Source of the DNA: Alistipes sp.
Lineage (GTDB): Bacteria; Bacteroidota; Bacteroidia; Bacteroidales; Rikenellaceae
Reading direction: 5' to 3'
Assembly (NCBI GenBank): GCA_017631055.1
Contig: JAGBTZ010000053.1
Location: 1 to 62,430 of the forward strand
DNA length: 62,430 nucleotides
Part shown: one piece after another, positions 53,878 through 62,430 of the stretch
Position numbering within the stretch: position 1 is the first letter of the stretch
Layout of the letters: every line of letters begins with the position of its first letter
The notes under the pieces: model-generated
The model's database searches: none
What the model saw: only the letters and a program-made list of their open reading frames with translations
What the model was told of the DNA's origin: nothing
Position numbers and translations under genes: made by a program

Positions 53878-54713
53878 TGAGTAAAACCGTAATTTTGGTC
53901 TGTGCCCACAAGAAGGACCGCTGCCTGTCGCACGAGCCCTACCTGCCCATTCAGGTCGGCAAGGCGATTTCGGCAGTTGATTTGGGATTGGTGGGCGATG
54001 ATACGGGCGATAATATCAGCGACAAGAATCGCAGTTTCTGCGAACTGACGGCACACTATTGGGCCTGGAAGAATTTGGGCGAGGCCGATTATGTCGGCTT
54101 GAGCCACTATCGCCGCTATTTCGACTTCGGCACAGAGCCCGGGAATGTGCGCATTGTGCGCTCGGAGGCGTTCTTTGGCGAGGAGCATCCGCTGCCCGAT
54201 ATGGATAATGTTTTCGAGGAGTGCGATATCGTGCTCTCGAAGCCGAGAGTGCAAACCCGCAACATCTACACCGAGTATGCGCGTAGCCACCGTGGCGAGG
54301 ATATTCTCTCTGTGCGTGAGATTGTTGCGGAGCGTTCACCCGAGTATCTCGAGGCTTTCGATAAGGTCTTTTTCGAGAATAATCTGCTGGCGCGATTTAA
54401 TATGTTCGTTATGCGCCGCAAGGATTTCGAGGAGTATTCGGAGTGGCTGTTCGACACCCTCTTCGAGGCAGAGCGCCGTATAGAGGTGCCCGCCGACCCC
54501 GTTCAGGGTCGTATTTTCGGCTATATCAGCGAACGACTGCTGATGGTCTACGCTCTGCATAAGGGTATGCGTGTGAAGTATAAGGCTGTCTATATGGTCG
54601 ATGACCGTCTGAAACCCAAGAGCAGGTGGAGTTACGATATGCATCGAGTGATAAATAACACCATATTTGCTCTGCGTAGGCTCTTTGGCTGCAAGAGCGC
54701 AACGCGAGGATAA
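53877..54713 (+). CDS. DUF4422-type glycosyltransferase
   Basis: 278 residues. It has the DUF4422 hallmarks VILVCAHKKD near the start, SFCELTAHYWAWKN and YVGLSHYRRYF. Members occur in polysaccharide clusters as probable glycosyltransferases, some linked to galactofuranose addition. Its start overlaps the glf stop by one base, so the pair is coupled; a galactofuranosyl role is a natural inference. Followed by a bidirectional hairpin. Confidence 0.88.
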   Translation: MSKTVILVCAHKKDRCLSHEPYLPIQVGKAISAVDLGLVGDDTGDNISDKNRSFCELTAHYWAWKNLGEADYVGLSHYRRYFDFGTEPGNVRIVRSEAFFGEEHPLPDMDNVFEECDIVLSKPRVQTRNIYTEYARSHRGEDILSVREIVAERSPEYLEAFDKVFFENNLLARFNMFVMRRKDFEEYSEWLFDTLFEAERRIEVPADPVQGRIFGYISERLLMVYALHKGMRVKYKAVYMVDDRLKPKSRWSYDMHRVINNTIFALRRLFGCKSATRG

Positions 54714-54759
54714 GTCGACTCCGTATTTGGGGTGTCATTGTCGATTGCGTTACAAATAG

Positions 54760-54798
54760 ACGAGGTTGCTCGACCGAAAGGAAGAGCAACCTCGTTTT
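54760..54798. terminator. Bidirectional terminator between DUF4422 and the nuclease gene
   Basis: ACGAGGTTGCTC (54760-54771) and GAGCAACCTCGT (54784-54795) form a perfect 12-base stem with a TTTT tail in plus orientation. Confidence 0.88.
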
Positions 54799-54824
54799 GG
54801 GTTGAATGGATTGGCAGAGTGCCG

Positions 54825-55640
54825 CTACTTGCAGATGCGGTTTAGGACCGATGCCAAACGATAGCCCGCCTTGCGAATTTGACCTTCGACATAGGCGCGA
54901 TGGTCGCGAGCATAGGCGCGGGTGATAGTGTCGCCCTCCTTGACCTCGATGGTGAAACGGCTGCCTCGAGCATTCTCCTCGGCCCAGGTGTAGACATCAC
55001 CCTGGCAGATTGAGGCAATCTCCCTCTTGTCGCAACGGTCGAGCAGCGATGCAATATCCGAGTATCCCCATGGATGAAATGCCACAAGGCATTGAGTATC
55101 CCAGAAGGCGTGGTTCTTAATGGTGGAGCCTCCGTATTTAACCATATAGCCCCCCGAGGTGGGCTCATCCTCGTAGCGAACGTGGCGGGGGCAGTGAATA
55201 TCGCCCACAAGATGAACGATAAATGCGAGCGAAACCACGCGAGCCGAGTCGGTCATGCTCTTGTGCTCCTTCTCGAAGCGGTTGATAATCTCCTCTAAGC
55301 GCCAAACGCAATTCTTGACATACATGTCGCCCTTGCGCTCACCGTGGAAGAGCGAGCCATCGGCATTAGCTTGAAACGAGTGACCCCAAACGGTTATGCG
55401 GCTCGAGTTTGAAGGCTCGAAGCCCACATCTATAAGGTGCTCTTGGCGATAGTCGTCGGGGTAGGATGCGTATGCCACAATCGACTCGCCGTTAAGGTAT
55501 TTCGAGATGGTCTGTGATGCCTTTTTTGAGAGGTGATTTTCTGCGATTTTGGCAATCGAGGCGTGACCCATACGTCCCCAACCGAAGGCATTGCCGGCAG
55601 TCAGCGTGGCGATTGCGCAGAGTAGAAGCAATCGTTTCAT
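54825..55640 (-). CDS. Secreted S1/P1-type nuclease
   Basis: 271 residues. The signal peptide ends GNAFG, so the mature protein should start with W21, the N-terminal zinc ligand of P1 nuclease. Other trinuclear zinc-site residues are visible: H26, the Asp in YPDDYR, the HLVGDIHCPRH motif (H, D and H conserved) and HAFWD. Degrades single-stranded nucleic acids outside the cytoplasm, probably for nutrient salvage. It is 29 bases from the gene at 55670. Confidence 0.9.
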   Translation of the reverse strand: MKRLLLLCAIATLTAGNAFGWGRMGHASIAKIAENHLSKKASQTISKYLNGESIVAYASYPDDYRQEHLIDVGFEPSNSSRITVWGHSFQANADGSLFHGERKGDMYVKNCVWRLEEIINRFEKEHKSMTDSARVVSLAFIVHLVGDIHCPRHVRYEDEPTSGGYMVKYGGSTIKNHAFWDTQCLVAFHPWGYSDIASLLDRCDKREIASICQGDVYTWAEENARGSRFTIEVKEGDTITRAYARDHRAYVEGQIRKAGYRLASVLNRICK

Positions 55641-55669
55641 GGTGTTAGGTTTGGATTATATTTGCTTGG

Positions 55670-56230
55670 TTAGCTTACAATCTGCTTTTCGAACTTGTAG
55701 CCGAGTTGCTTGAGGCGGAGTGCAGCACCTATGCGGAACATTACGCGCGTGGTGCGGGCAAAGAGGTAGAATGCCTTGGTAGTCTGAGCCTCGGTATCCT
55801 CGCGGCGAATGAAGGTCATCGCCGTATGGGCGCAACTGCGCATCATCTCCTCAATCTTCTCGGCCTCGGGCGTGTCGAGAGCGATGCCGAGGATGTCGCG
55901 CACGATGTGCTCGTCCATATCGTCAAATCCACGCTCTCCGTGCAGGGTTTCGTAGGGCTCCGAGGCGTAACGCTCCCAGTCGATGTCCCACCACTGAGCC
56001 ACAGCCATTCCGATATATCCTGCCCAGGCGATAGCCGCTGCGGGGAAGGTGTTTATCTGGCTCACAGAGTCGGCCATATAGGAGGGGGCATACTCCTTCC
56101 AACGCTCCTCGATATCCTCCGATGCGAGCAGTACTCCATCCAACATCTTGTGCGAGGTGCAGAGTTTGAGCATCTCGATTTGCAGATTCTGCTCGAAAGT
56201 GTCAAAGTATTCTATCTGTTCTTTTTCCAT
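55670..56230 (-). CDS. Conserved hypothetical helical protein
   Basis: 186 residues, soluble and mostly helical, with no signal peptide. I do not recognise the family. Visible features are an aromatic cluster (AIAWAGYIGMAVAQWWDIDW), an acidic middle and a C-terminal basic helix pair (FYLFARTTRVMFRIGAALRL). A -7 box 20 bases upstream suggests its own promoter, and the nuclease gene may be read from it too. Confidence 0.7.
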   Translation of the reverse strand: MEKEQIEYFDTFEQNLQIEMLKLCTSHKMLDGVLLASEDIEERWKEYAPSYMADSVSQINTFPAAAIAWAGYIGMAVAQWWDIDWERYASEPYETLHGERGFDDMDEHIVRDILGIALDTPEAEKIEEMMRSCAHTAMTFIRREDTEAQTTKAFYLFARTTRVMFRIGAALRLKQLGYKFEKQIVS

Positions 56231-56250
56231 AGTTCTACTATTTTGTTTTG

Positions 56251-56258
56251 CAAAGATA
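56251..56258 (-). promoter_or_regulatory. -7 box for the gene at 55670
   Basis: TATCTTTG on the minus strand, 20 bases before the ATG. Confidence 0.5.
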
Positions 56259-56285
56259 GGAATTTTCTATGGAGAAAGCTCTTTA

Positions 56286-56576
56286 TTACTCTTTTTTGGT
56301 GCGATTTTGTCGATATGCCCGGGATTTTTTATCTCGTTTACAGGGGTGAATACATCCCTTTTTGAGATGTGCTTTGTCGCTATCGGGCGGAGGGGTGGTG
56401 CGGATGTAGGTGGTGTCAACCTCCTGAATCGGGGGTTGGGCTACGGGGATAATCGTGGTGACGGGAACGCTCGCCCCGCCCTCGACCGAGAGACTCATCA
56501 CGGTCGAGTCGGGGGTCTGCGCTGTGGAGGTGCCGAGGGCGAGTATCGACACGGCCAAGAGAGGTAGATATCTCAT
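56286..56576 (-). CDS. Small secreted Pro/Thr-rich hypothetical protein
   Basis: 96 residues: signal peptide (to about ALGTSTAQ), a Val/Pro/Thr-rich extended stretch and a strongly basic, cysteine-containing tail (CIHPCKRDKKSRAYRQNR). No family recognised. It lies 25 bases after the DUF4251 gene and is probably co-transcribed with it. Confidence 0.55.
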   Translation of the reverse strand: MRYLPLLAVSILALGTSTAQTPDSTVMSLSVEGGASVPVTTIIPVAQPPIQEVDTTYIRTTPPPDSDKAHLKKGCIHPCKRDKKSRAYRQNRTKKE

Positions 56577-56601
56577 AGCAAAATATCGCTAATGGCTAAC
56601 C

Positions 56602-57225
56602 CTAATAGAGCGAGGTGATTGTTCCGTAATACTGCACCGAGTTGTACCACGGTGAGGAGATGGTGAGTGTGCCACCGCCATTTGCCGAGATGATTTCGAG
56701 CGAGAAGGTGTAACTCGAGGCCGAGAAGAGCGACGAGTTGAACGACACGTTCCAACCGTGGGTGGTCTGCTCTATCAGCAGGTCCGACACGTTGGGGATG
56801 GTGTAGTTCAGCACCGTATAGTAGTAGGGTGGGGTGAAGCCTTTGATGTAGGGCAGGCAGATGTCGACCGTGGTGTCCCACAGCGCAAGGTCAAAGTTGG
56901 GATTATTGATAACCTGCATCATCCCGGCGGGTTGCTGCTGCATCGTCTGCGGATTGAATTGGAAGTTGCGGGCAAGCACCAACGAGTCGATGTAGTGGGT
57001 ATACTCGGCAATACGTTGGGCACGGCGTTGCTGGCGAGCCTCGCGCCGTTCGTTGCGTAGCTCGGCACGATAGTCGCTCTTCGAGAGTTCATCGGCAGTG
57101 AATTTCTGCCCCGATTGCGGATTTGTGGGGGTGTCGGGTTGCGACTTTGAGGCACGCTGCGACTGACCGATAAGCATGCCGCCACTGATAGCAACGGCTG
57201 CCAGAAGGAAGATAATTCGTTTCAT
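56602..57225 (-). CDS. DUF4251-domain secreted protein
   Basis: 207 residues: signal peptide, a charged Arg/Glu-rich helical linker (ELRNERREARQQRRAQR) and a C-terminal beta domain (about 85-207) with NYTIPNVSDLLIEQ, HGWNVSFN and YGTITSLY, matching DUF4251 of Bacteroidales. Function unknown. Transcribed in the same direction as uvrA, 57 bases downstream of it. Confidence 0.8.
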   Translation of the reverse strand: MKRIIFLLAAVAISGGMLIGQSQRASKSQPDTPTNPQSGQKFTADELSKSDYRAELRNERREARQQRRAQRIAEYTHYIDSLVLARNFQFNPQTMQQQPAGMMQVINNPNFDLALWDTTVDICLPYIKGFTPPYYYTVLNYTIPNVSDLLIEQTTHGWNVSFNSSLFSASSYTFSLEIISANGGGTLTISSPWYNSVQYYGTITSLY

Positions 57226-57282
57226 AACTCGAATGTTTTGATTTGTATTCGAGCCACGAAGAGCAAATTCCCTGCCTAAAGA

Positions 57283-60111
57283 CTATCTCTTCTCGTTGAA
57301 AATTTTGCGCAGAAATTCGCCTGTATAACTCTGCTCGCAGGCTGCAATCTCGGCCGGAGTGCCCGTAGCGACAATCTCGCCACCTCCCTCGCCACCCTCG
57401 GGGCCGATGTCGATAATGTGGTCGGCAACCTTGATTACATCGAGATTGTGCTCGATGACGATGGCGGTATTGCCTCGCTCGACGAGTTTCGATATGACCT
57501 CCAACAGTTGGCGTATATCCTCGAAGTGGAGTCCTGTGGTCGGCTCATCGAGGATGTAGAGCGTGCTGCCTGTGTCGCGCTTCGAAAGTTCGCTCGAGAG
57601 TTTGATGCGCTGGCTCTCGCCTCCCGAGAGCGTGGTGCAGGGTTGCCCGAGTGTGAGGTAACCCAATCCAACCTCCTGAATTGCTCGCAACTTGGTGTGG
57701 ATTGTCGGGATGCTCTCGAAGAACTCGACTGCCATATTGACCGTCATATTGAGCACATCGTTGATACTCTTGCCCTTGTACTTAACCTCGAGCGTTTCGC
57801 GGTTGTAGCGATTGCCGCCGCAAGCCTTGCACTTGACGTAGACATCCGGCAGGAAGTTCATCTCGATAGTCTGAACACCCGCACCTCGGCACTCCTCGCA
57901 TCGACCACCCTTCACGTTGAACGAAAATCTGCCCGCCTTGAAACCCCTGATTTTGGCATCGGGCGTAGCTTCGAATAACTTGCGTATGTCGCCAAAAACA
58001 TTGGAGTAGGTGGCGGGGTTACTGCGCGGAGTACGACCTATGGGCGACTGGTCGACAACGACCAACTTGTCGATATGCTCCAGCCCCTCGACCGAGTCGT
58101 AGGGCAGGGGTCTGTCGAGCGAGCGGTAAAGGCGTTGGCTCAATATCGGGCGCAGAGTCTCGTTCACCAGAGTCGATTTACCCGAGCCGCTGACACCCGT
58201 AACGCATATTAGTTTGCCGAGAGGGAACTCGGCTGTGATATTTTTCAGATTGTTGCCCCTCGCTCCGTGGATTGTGATGCTCTTGCCGTTGCCTGGGCGC
58301 AGGGATTCGGGTATCTCGATAGAGCGTCTGCCCGAGAGGTAGTCGGCCGTAATCGAGCCCGAGGCGATGACATCCTCAATCGAGCCGGCAGCCATAATGT
58401 GGCCACCCTTGCGACCTGCCGCAGGGCCTACATCGACAATAAAGTCGGCAGCACGCATCATATCCTCATCGTGTTCGACCACGATTACCGAGTTGCCCGC
58501 ATCGCGCAAGCTCTGAAGGCTGCCAATCAATCGCAGATTATCCCTCTGGTGCAATCCGATGCTCGGCTCATCGAGGATGTAGAGCACATTCACCAGTTTC
58601 GAGCCAATCTGCGTAGCAAGGCGTATGCGCTGAGCCTCACCGCCCGAGAGCGAGCGTGATGCTCGGCTCAACGAGAGGTAACCCAAGCCCACATCTATCA
58701 GAAAACGCAGACGTTCGCGAATCTCCTTTACTATCTCCTGAGCGATTTTACGCTCCTTGGCGGTCATCTGCTCCTCGATGGTGGCAATCCACTCCGAGAA
58801 GCGGGTGATCGACATGGCCGAGACCTCGGCTATATTTTTGCCGGCTATGCGGAAGTGCAGGGCCTCCTTCTTGAGGCGTGAGCCGCCACACTCCGAGCAG
58901 GGCTTGTAGACCAGGAACTGCTCGCGCCACTTCTCGCCCCTCTTCGAGTTCTCGTCATCTGTGCGGTAGAGGTACTCGGCTATGCCCTCCCAGGTCACCA
59001 TTCGGCGACCTCCGCCCGAGTAGGAGAAGAGCGAAGTGTCGATGGTCATCGGCTCCGAGTCGCCATAAAGAATAGCGTTCACTCCCTCCTCCGAGATACT
59101 CTCGATGGGGTCGTCAATCGTGAAGTCGTGACGGCGACCGAGCATCTCGAGTATGGCGAAGAGTTGGTTGTTGCGGAATGGGCCCAGAGGCTCGACAGCA
59201 CCCTCACGCAGCGTGAGTTTCGGCTCGGGGATAATCTTCTTGATGTCGAATACCGCCTCTTCGCCCAATCCGCTGCATCGCGGACAGGCTCCCTTCGGGG
59301 AGTTGAACGAGAAGGTGTGGGGTGCAGGCTCCTCGAAGGCTATGCCTGTGGTGGGGCACATCAAATTGCGCGAGTAGTAGCGCAATCCCTCGGCATCATA
59401 GTCGTAGAGAGCCATCGTGCCCTTGCCTTGGCGCATCGCCTCCTTGAGCGAGGTCATCAATCTCTCGCGCATATCCTCGCCTATGCGTAGGCGGTCGATC
59501 ACAAGGTCGATGGTGTGAATCTTGTAGCGGTCGAGCTTCTCGCCGGCAGCAAACTCGCGAATTTCGCCATCAATGCGGGCATAGATGTAGCCCTTCTTTG
59601 CCAACGACTCGAACAGGTCGCGGTAGTGACCCTTTCGACCCTGAACTATCGGGGCGAGAAGAGCCGCCTTGCGCCCATCGAAGCCCTCGATTATAAGGTC
59701 GCAAATCTGCTCATCGGTGTAGTGAACCATCTCTTCGCCCGTAGCGGGAGAGTAGGCCCTCGATGCACGAGCATAGAGCAAGCGGAGGAAGTCGTTAATC
59801 TCGGTCACAGTGCCCACGGTCGAGCGGGGATTTTTGTTGGTGGTCTTCTGCTCGATAGCCACCACCGGGCTCAATCCCGTGATTTTGTCGACCTCGGGTC
59901 GCTCCATAGTGCCGACAAATTGGCGGGCATAGGTCGAGAGGGTCTCCATATAACGCCTCTGACCCTCGGCATAGATTGTGTCGAAAGCCAATGACGACTT
60001 ACCCGAGCCCGAAAGTCCGGTCACCACGACCAACTTGTCGCGCGGAATTTCGAGGTCGATATTCTTGAGGTTGTGTACCCTCGCACCGAGTATTTTGATT
60101 TTATCCTCCAT
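57283..60111 (-). CDS. uvrA: Excinuclease ABC subunit A
   Basis: 942 residues; the damage-sensing ATPase of nucleotide excision repair. Two ABC modules with Walker [13 protein letters not shown] and [12 protein letters not shown], two LSGGE signatures ([30 protein letters not shown]), and three zinc clusters including [16 protein letters not shown] and CKACGG. Complete. Own -7 box upstream. Confidence 0.98.
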   Translation of the reverse strand: MEDKIKILGARVHNLKNIDLEIPRDKLVVVTGLSGSGKSSLAFDTIYAEGQRRYMETLSTYARQFVGTMERPEVDKITGLSPVVAIEQKTTNKNPRSTVGTVTEINDFLRLLYARASRAYSPATGEEMVHYTDEQICDLIIEGFDGRKAALLAPIVQGRKGHYRDLFESLAKKGYIYARIDGEIREFAAGEKLDRYKIHTIDLVIDRLRIGEDMRERLMTSLKEAMRQGKGTMALYDYDAEGLRYYSRNLMCPTTGIAFEEPAPHTFSFNSPKGACPRCSGLGEEAVFDIKKIIPEPKLTLREGAVEPLGPFRNNQLFAILEMLGRRHDFTIDDPIESISEEGVNAILYGDSEPMTIDTSLFSYSGGGRRMVTWEGIAEYLYRTDDENSKRGEKWREQFLVYKPCSECGGSRLKKEALHFRIAGKNIAEVSAMSITRFSEWIATIEEQMTAKERKIAQEIVKEIRERLRFLIDVGLGYLSLSRASRSLSGGEAQRIRLATQIGSKLVNVLYILDEPSIGLHQRDNLRLIGSLQSLRDAGNSVIVVEHDEDMMRAADFIVDVGPAAGRKGGHIMAAGSIEDVIASGSITADYLSGRRSIEIPESLRPGNGKSITIHGARGNNLKNITAEFPLGKLICVTGVSGSGKSTLVNETLRPILSQRLYRSLDRPLPYDSVEGLEHIDKLVVVDQSPIGRTPRSNPATYSNVFGDIRKLFEATPDAKIRGFKAGRFSFNVKGGRCEECRGAGVQTIEMNFLPDVYVKCKACGGNRYNRETLEVKYKGKSINDVLNMTVNMAVEFFESIPTIHTKLRAIQEVGLGYLTLGQPCTTLSGGESQRIKLSSELSKRDTGSTLYILDEPTTGLHFEDIRQLLEVISKLVERGNTAIVIEHNLDVIKVADHIIDIGPEGGEGGGEIVATGTPAEIAACEQSYTGEFLRKIFNEKR

Positions 60112-60119
60112 AAGGTGGG

Positions 60120-60127
60120 CAAAGATA
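60120..60127 (-). promoter_or_regulatory. -7 box for uvrA
   Basis: TATCTTTG on the minus strand, 8 bases before the uvrA ATG, overlapping the gap after the TauE/SafE gene. A short or absent leader is implied. Confidence 0.45.
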
Positions 60128-60135
60128 CAAAAATC

Positions 60136-60921
60136 CTACCTGCAAACAGTCAGCATTGACGAAAATATCGTCTGCAACGATATTATGCCGACCAAATCGG
60201 CGAAGCAGATGAGGACCATCAGTATTGTGAAGATTTTGACAAAGCGACCGCCCCAATGTATGCAGTAGTGCGATGCCAACCATGCACCAATCATATTGCC
60301 TGCACCGTGAATCAATCCAAACCAGTAGTCAACGTGGCCGTTAATCATAAAGACAACCATCGAGAATGGCATCGCCACGCAGAGAACGATTCCCTTGAGG
60401 ATGTTGGCCGTAACGAGGTCGAGTTTCATCGACCAGAGCGAGATAGCCAAAATCAGGTAACCCAAACCGATGTAGATATAACCTCCGTAGAAGCCGATGA
60501 GCAGAAACCAAAAGTAGTGCATCGGCTTGATTTTCATCGACTCCACAGGGTGGAAACGCTTGTGGTTGTCGAAAATCATATAGATTAAAATCAGGAACAG
60601 CACCACACCAAAGCAGATGCGGAATACGGTGTCGGTGATGTGCGTTGCCAACAACGAGCCGCAGATGTTGCCGATGATTACCGGCACGGCGAGCAGCAAA
60701 CTGCTCTTGACATCGAACATTCGCTTGCGGATAAATGTGACTGTTGCCGCCAAATTCTGCATAACGACCGCTATGCGATTGGTTCCGTTGGCGATGGTGA
60801 TGGGGAGTCCGAGGACCATAAAGACGGTCATCGTGATAACCGTGCCTCCACCCGCTAAGGTGTTGATTACACCAACCACAATGCCCGATAAGAGCAACAT
60901 TAAAATTATATCGTAGGTCAT
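60136..60921 (-). CDS. TauE/SafE-family (sulfite exporter-like) membrane permease
   Basis: 261 residues with seven to eight membrane segments. [15 protein letters not shown] at the start and the repeated [15 protein letters not shown] segment are the family's duplicated motif. Substrates include sulfite, sulfoacetate and other small anions. The start at 60921 is chosen because the upstream frame to 60993 is translated repeat sequence. Confidence 0.88.
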   Translation of the reverse strand: MTYDIILMLLLSGIVVGVINTLAGGGTVITMTVFMVLGLPITIANGTNRIAVVMQNLAATVTFIRKRMFDVKSSLLLAVPVIIGNICGSLLATHITDTVFRICFGVVLFLILIYMIFDNHKRFHPVESMKIKPMHYFWFLLIGFYGGYIYIGLGYLILAISLWSMKLDLVTANILKGIVLCVAMPFSMVVFMINGHVDYWFGLIHGAGNMIGAWLASHYCIHWGGRFVKIFTILMVLICFADLVGIISLQTIFSSMLTVCR

Positions 60922-60930
60922 ACCTTTTCG

Positions 60931-60970
60931 AATTGATAATTGATAATTGATAACTGACAATTGATAATTA
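60931..60970. repeat. TTGATAA tandem repeat
   Basis: Four near-perfect copies of AATTGATAATTGATAA between the TauE/SafE start and the omega-amidase stop; the stop codon (60968-60970) is inside it. Confidence 0.75.
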
Positions 60971-61735
60971 AGGGATTTCGATGCGAAAATCATCGGAATC
61001 TTTGAGTGTTGGGAACTTTTCTCGGAAGTGCTCCAACTCGTTTGTGTCGAATTCTGCCGTAATCACACCCTCCTCGATTCCGATTTGGGCAAGCGTTTCG
61101 CCCCGAAATCCGATAATTGCCGAGTCGCCCGAATAGCGGGTTGTCGGGTCACTGCCCGTGCGGTTGGCTCCGATGACGTATGCCTCATTCTCGATAGCTC
61201 TTGCTCTCAGAAGTGTCATCCATGCATCCCTGCGTGATGCCGGCCACGATGCAGGGTAGAGCGCCACGTCATAATCCCCTCGGCAACGGCTCCAGACCGG
61301 AAAGCGTAGGTCGTAGCAGGTCAGCAACAGCCAACGCAGACCGCCCCACTCGACCACAACACGCTCCGTGCCGGCTGTCAAGTGCTCGGCCTCGCCACCA
61401 ATCGAGAAGAGGTGGCGTTTGTCGGCGCAGACGACCTCGCCCGAGGGCTTTGCAAAGAGGGCGCGGTTGTAAAACTTGCCCTCCGCCTCGATTATGGCAG
61501 TGCCGACAATGGCGCAGTTGTACCTTGCCGCCATCGAACGCATCCAACCGACAATCTCACCATCCATAGCTTGCGCCACCGAGGTAGGATTGGTCACAAA
61601 ACCGGTGGCAAACATCTCGGGCAACACCACGCAGTCGGCTTGCGCCCGAGAGATAAACTCCTCTGCTCGGGCGAGGTTGGCGGTGACGTTGCACCACTCC
61701 ATACTGAACTGACAAACCGCTACACGATGTTTCAT
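60968..61735 (-). CDS. Nitrilase-superfamily omega-amidase (YafV/Nit2-like)
   Basis: 255 residues. Catalytic triad E40 (VLPEMFATGF), K106 (CADKRHLF) and C140 (LLTCYDLRFP) are in the expected spacing. Members deaminate alpha-ketoglutaramate or hydrolyse small amides. Upstream of the TauE/SafE gene with 46 bases between; a functional link is not evident. Confidence 0.9.
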   Translation of the reverse strand: MKHRVAVCQFSMEWCNVTANLARAEEFISRAQADCVVLPEMFATGFVTNPTSVAQAMDGEIVGWMRSMAARYNCAIVGTAIIEAEGKFYNRALFAKPSGEVVCADKRHLFSIGGEAEHLTAGTERVVVEWGGLRWLLLTCYDLRFPVWSRCRGDYDVALYPASWPASRRDAWMTLLRARAIENEAYVIGANRTGSDPTTRYSGDSAIIGFRGETLAQIGIEEGVITAEFDTNELEHFREKFPTLKDSDDFRIEIP

Positions 61736-61781
61736 AATAACAAATATAGCAAAATTATTCTTAAATCTGTGAATTGTTTTG

Positions 61782-61789
61782 TACTTTTG
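61782..61789 (+). promoter_or_regulatory. -7 box for the S1-domain gene
   Basis: TACTTTTG, a perfect TAnnTTTG, 22 bases before the ATG at 61812. Confidence 0.5.
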
Positions 61790-61811
61790 CCCAGATAAAA
61801 CACATTTTTAT

Positions 61812-62430
61812 ATGAAGGTAGGTCAGATTCAGAAACTTAAAGTGGCGCGTATTTCGGACTACGGCCTCTATTTGGTGGATGAGGAGCAGAACGAGGTGTT
61901 GCTGCCCAATAGATATGTGTCGCTCACAGATAAGGAAGGGGATGAGAAGGAGGTCTTTGTCTATCACGATTCGGAGGATCGCTTGGTAGCAACGACCGAG
62001 ACCCCGACTATCAAGGCGGGCGAGGTGGCATATCTGAAGGTCGTCGATAAGTCGGTACACGGAGCTTTCCTCGATTGGGGCTTGACCGGCAAGGATTTGT
62101 TTCTGCCCAACCGCAATCAGCAGGGTGGAATTATCGTGGGTCGCAGCTATCTGGTCTGGCTCTATGTAGATAATATCACGGGTCGTTGCGTGGCGACCAA
62201 CAAATTCAAGGCATTTGTAGATAATGACATCATCAGCGTAAAGCCCCGCCAGCAGGTCGATATAATCGTTGCTTCGGAGAGCCCTATTGGCTACCGAGTG
62301 ATTATCAACAATCGCCACTGGGGTATGATTTACAAGAATCAAATCTTCCGCAAGGTGGCCGTGGGCGACAAGATGACGGCATACATTCGCCGCATCACAG
62401 ACGACAACCGCATAGATGTCAGCCTCCAAC
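61812..62430 (+). CDS. CvfB-like S1 RNA-binding protein (3' end outside the window)
   Basis: The frame from the ATG at 61812 stays open to the window edge (206 codons). It begins MKVGQIQKLKVARISDYGLYL, an S1/OB-fold start, and continues with a second OB unit (AYLKVVDKSVHGAFLDWGL, then KDLFLPN) and a third (RQQVDIIVASESPIGYRVIIN). The order and linker match the CvfB/YitL family of S1-domain RNA-binding proteins, some of which influence virulence gene expression in Firmicutes. The usual C-terminal winged helix would lie beyond the edge. Confidence 0.85.
   Translation, partial: MKVGQIQKLKVARISDYGLYLVDEEQNEVLLPNRYVSLTDKEGDEKEVFVYHDSEDRLVATTETPTIKAGEVAYLKVVDKSVHGAFLDWGLTGKDLFLPNRNQQGGIIVGRSYLVWLYVDNITGRCVATNKFKAFVDNDIISVKPRQQVDIIVASESPIGYRVIINNRHWGMIYKNQIFRKVAVGDKMTAYIRRITDDNRIDVSLQ

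Noticed and set aside
60922..60993. N-terminal extension of the TauE/SafE protein
   Set aside because: It is translated TTGATAA repeat sequence overlapping the 3' end of the upstream gene.

Overview
The window looks like chromosomal DNA of a Bacteroidales bacterium. I would guess Rikenellaceae/Alistipes, from the strong preference for TCG serine and GAG glutamate codons, the TAnnTTTG -7 promoter boxes instead of TATAAT, the weak Shine-Dalgarno signals, and the protein families present (DcaP-type porin, DUF4251, DUF4422, FISUMP, long lysyl-tRNA synthetase, TonB receptor with a carboxypeptidase-regulatory-like N-terminus). The genus is an inference; nothing in the window is diagnostic. I saw no rRNA, tRNA, CRISPR array, transposase or complete prophage. 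The window opens inside rpoC and closes inside a CvfB-like S1 RNA-binding gene.

Layout. 1-3018: end of rpoC and its terminator. 3018-3805: an 850-base gap packed with palindromic repeats. 3806-8145 (minus): rsmA, a NagX-like membrane acyltransferase, recQ. 8234-14421 (plus): lptB, aroA, aroC, prmC, recX and a secreted M23 peptidase, the last four overlapping end to end. 14451-19098 (minus): a secreted alpha-helical lipoprotein, a HAD phosphatase and a second recQ. 19179-22642 (plus): a probable metal-handling cassette (PqqD-like protein, Cys/His-rich small protein, TonB receptor, HMA protein). 22870-27905 (minus): kbl, an Lrp-type regulator, queD and polA, reading as one operon. 28103-31125 (minus): a FISUMP surface protein, a phage-tailspike-like beta-helix protein and a PAP2 phosphatase. 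31340-32602: pgk. 32809-37981 (minus): porin, then a guanine deaminase, LolC/E-type permease, ubiE/menG, LEA-like lipoprotein and SPOR-like protein cluster. 38142-46907 (plus): YugP-type protease, alkaline phosphatase, PAP2, lysS, a membrane-domain/tpiA open frame, queA, eno. 46984-50557 (minus): prfC, a four-helix-bundle gene set in repeats, nadB. 51025-54713 (plus): pckA, glf and a DUF4422 glycosyltransferase. 54825-61735 (minus): S1/P1 nuclease, three small unknown or secreted proteins, uvrA, a TauE/SafE permease, an omega-amidase. 61812-end: cvfB-like.

Most genes are housekeeping: central carbon metabolism (pgk, tpiA, eno, pckA), the shikimate end steps (aroA, aroC), translation and tRNA modification (rsmA, prmC, prfC, lysS, queA, queD), DNA repair (two recQ, polA, uvrA, recX) and envelope biogenesis (lptB, LolC/E-like, porin, PAP2). 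The most unusual signals are: (i) three ~120-base imperfect palindromes that begin directly after the stop codons of pgk, tpiA and queA (the last just upstream of eno), with a constant CATAC/GTATG core and co-varying arms; (ii) a tpiA frame continuous with a four-helix membrane domain; (iii) a cloverleaf-like 120-base palindrome after rpoC; (iv) the PqqD/Cys-rich/TonB/HMA cassette; (v) a four-helix-bundle gene bracketed by inverted TAGCCAT arrays; and (vi) a tailspike-like beta-helix gene next to a FISUMP surface protein.
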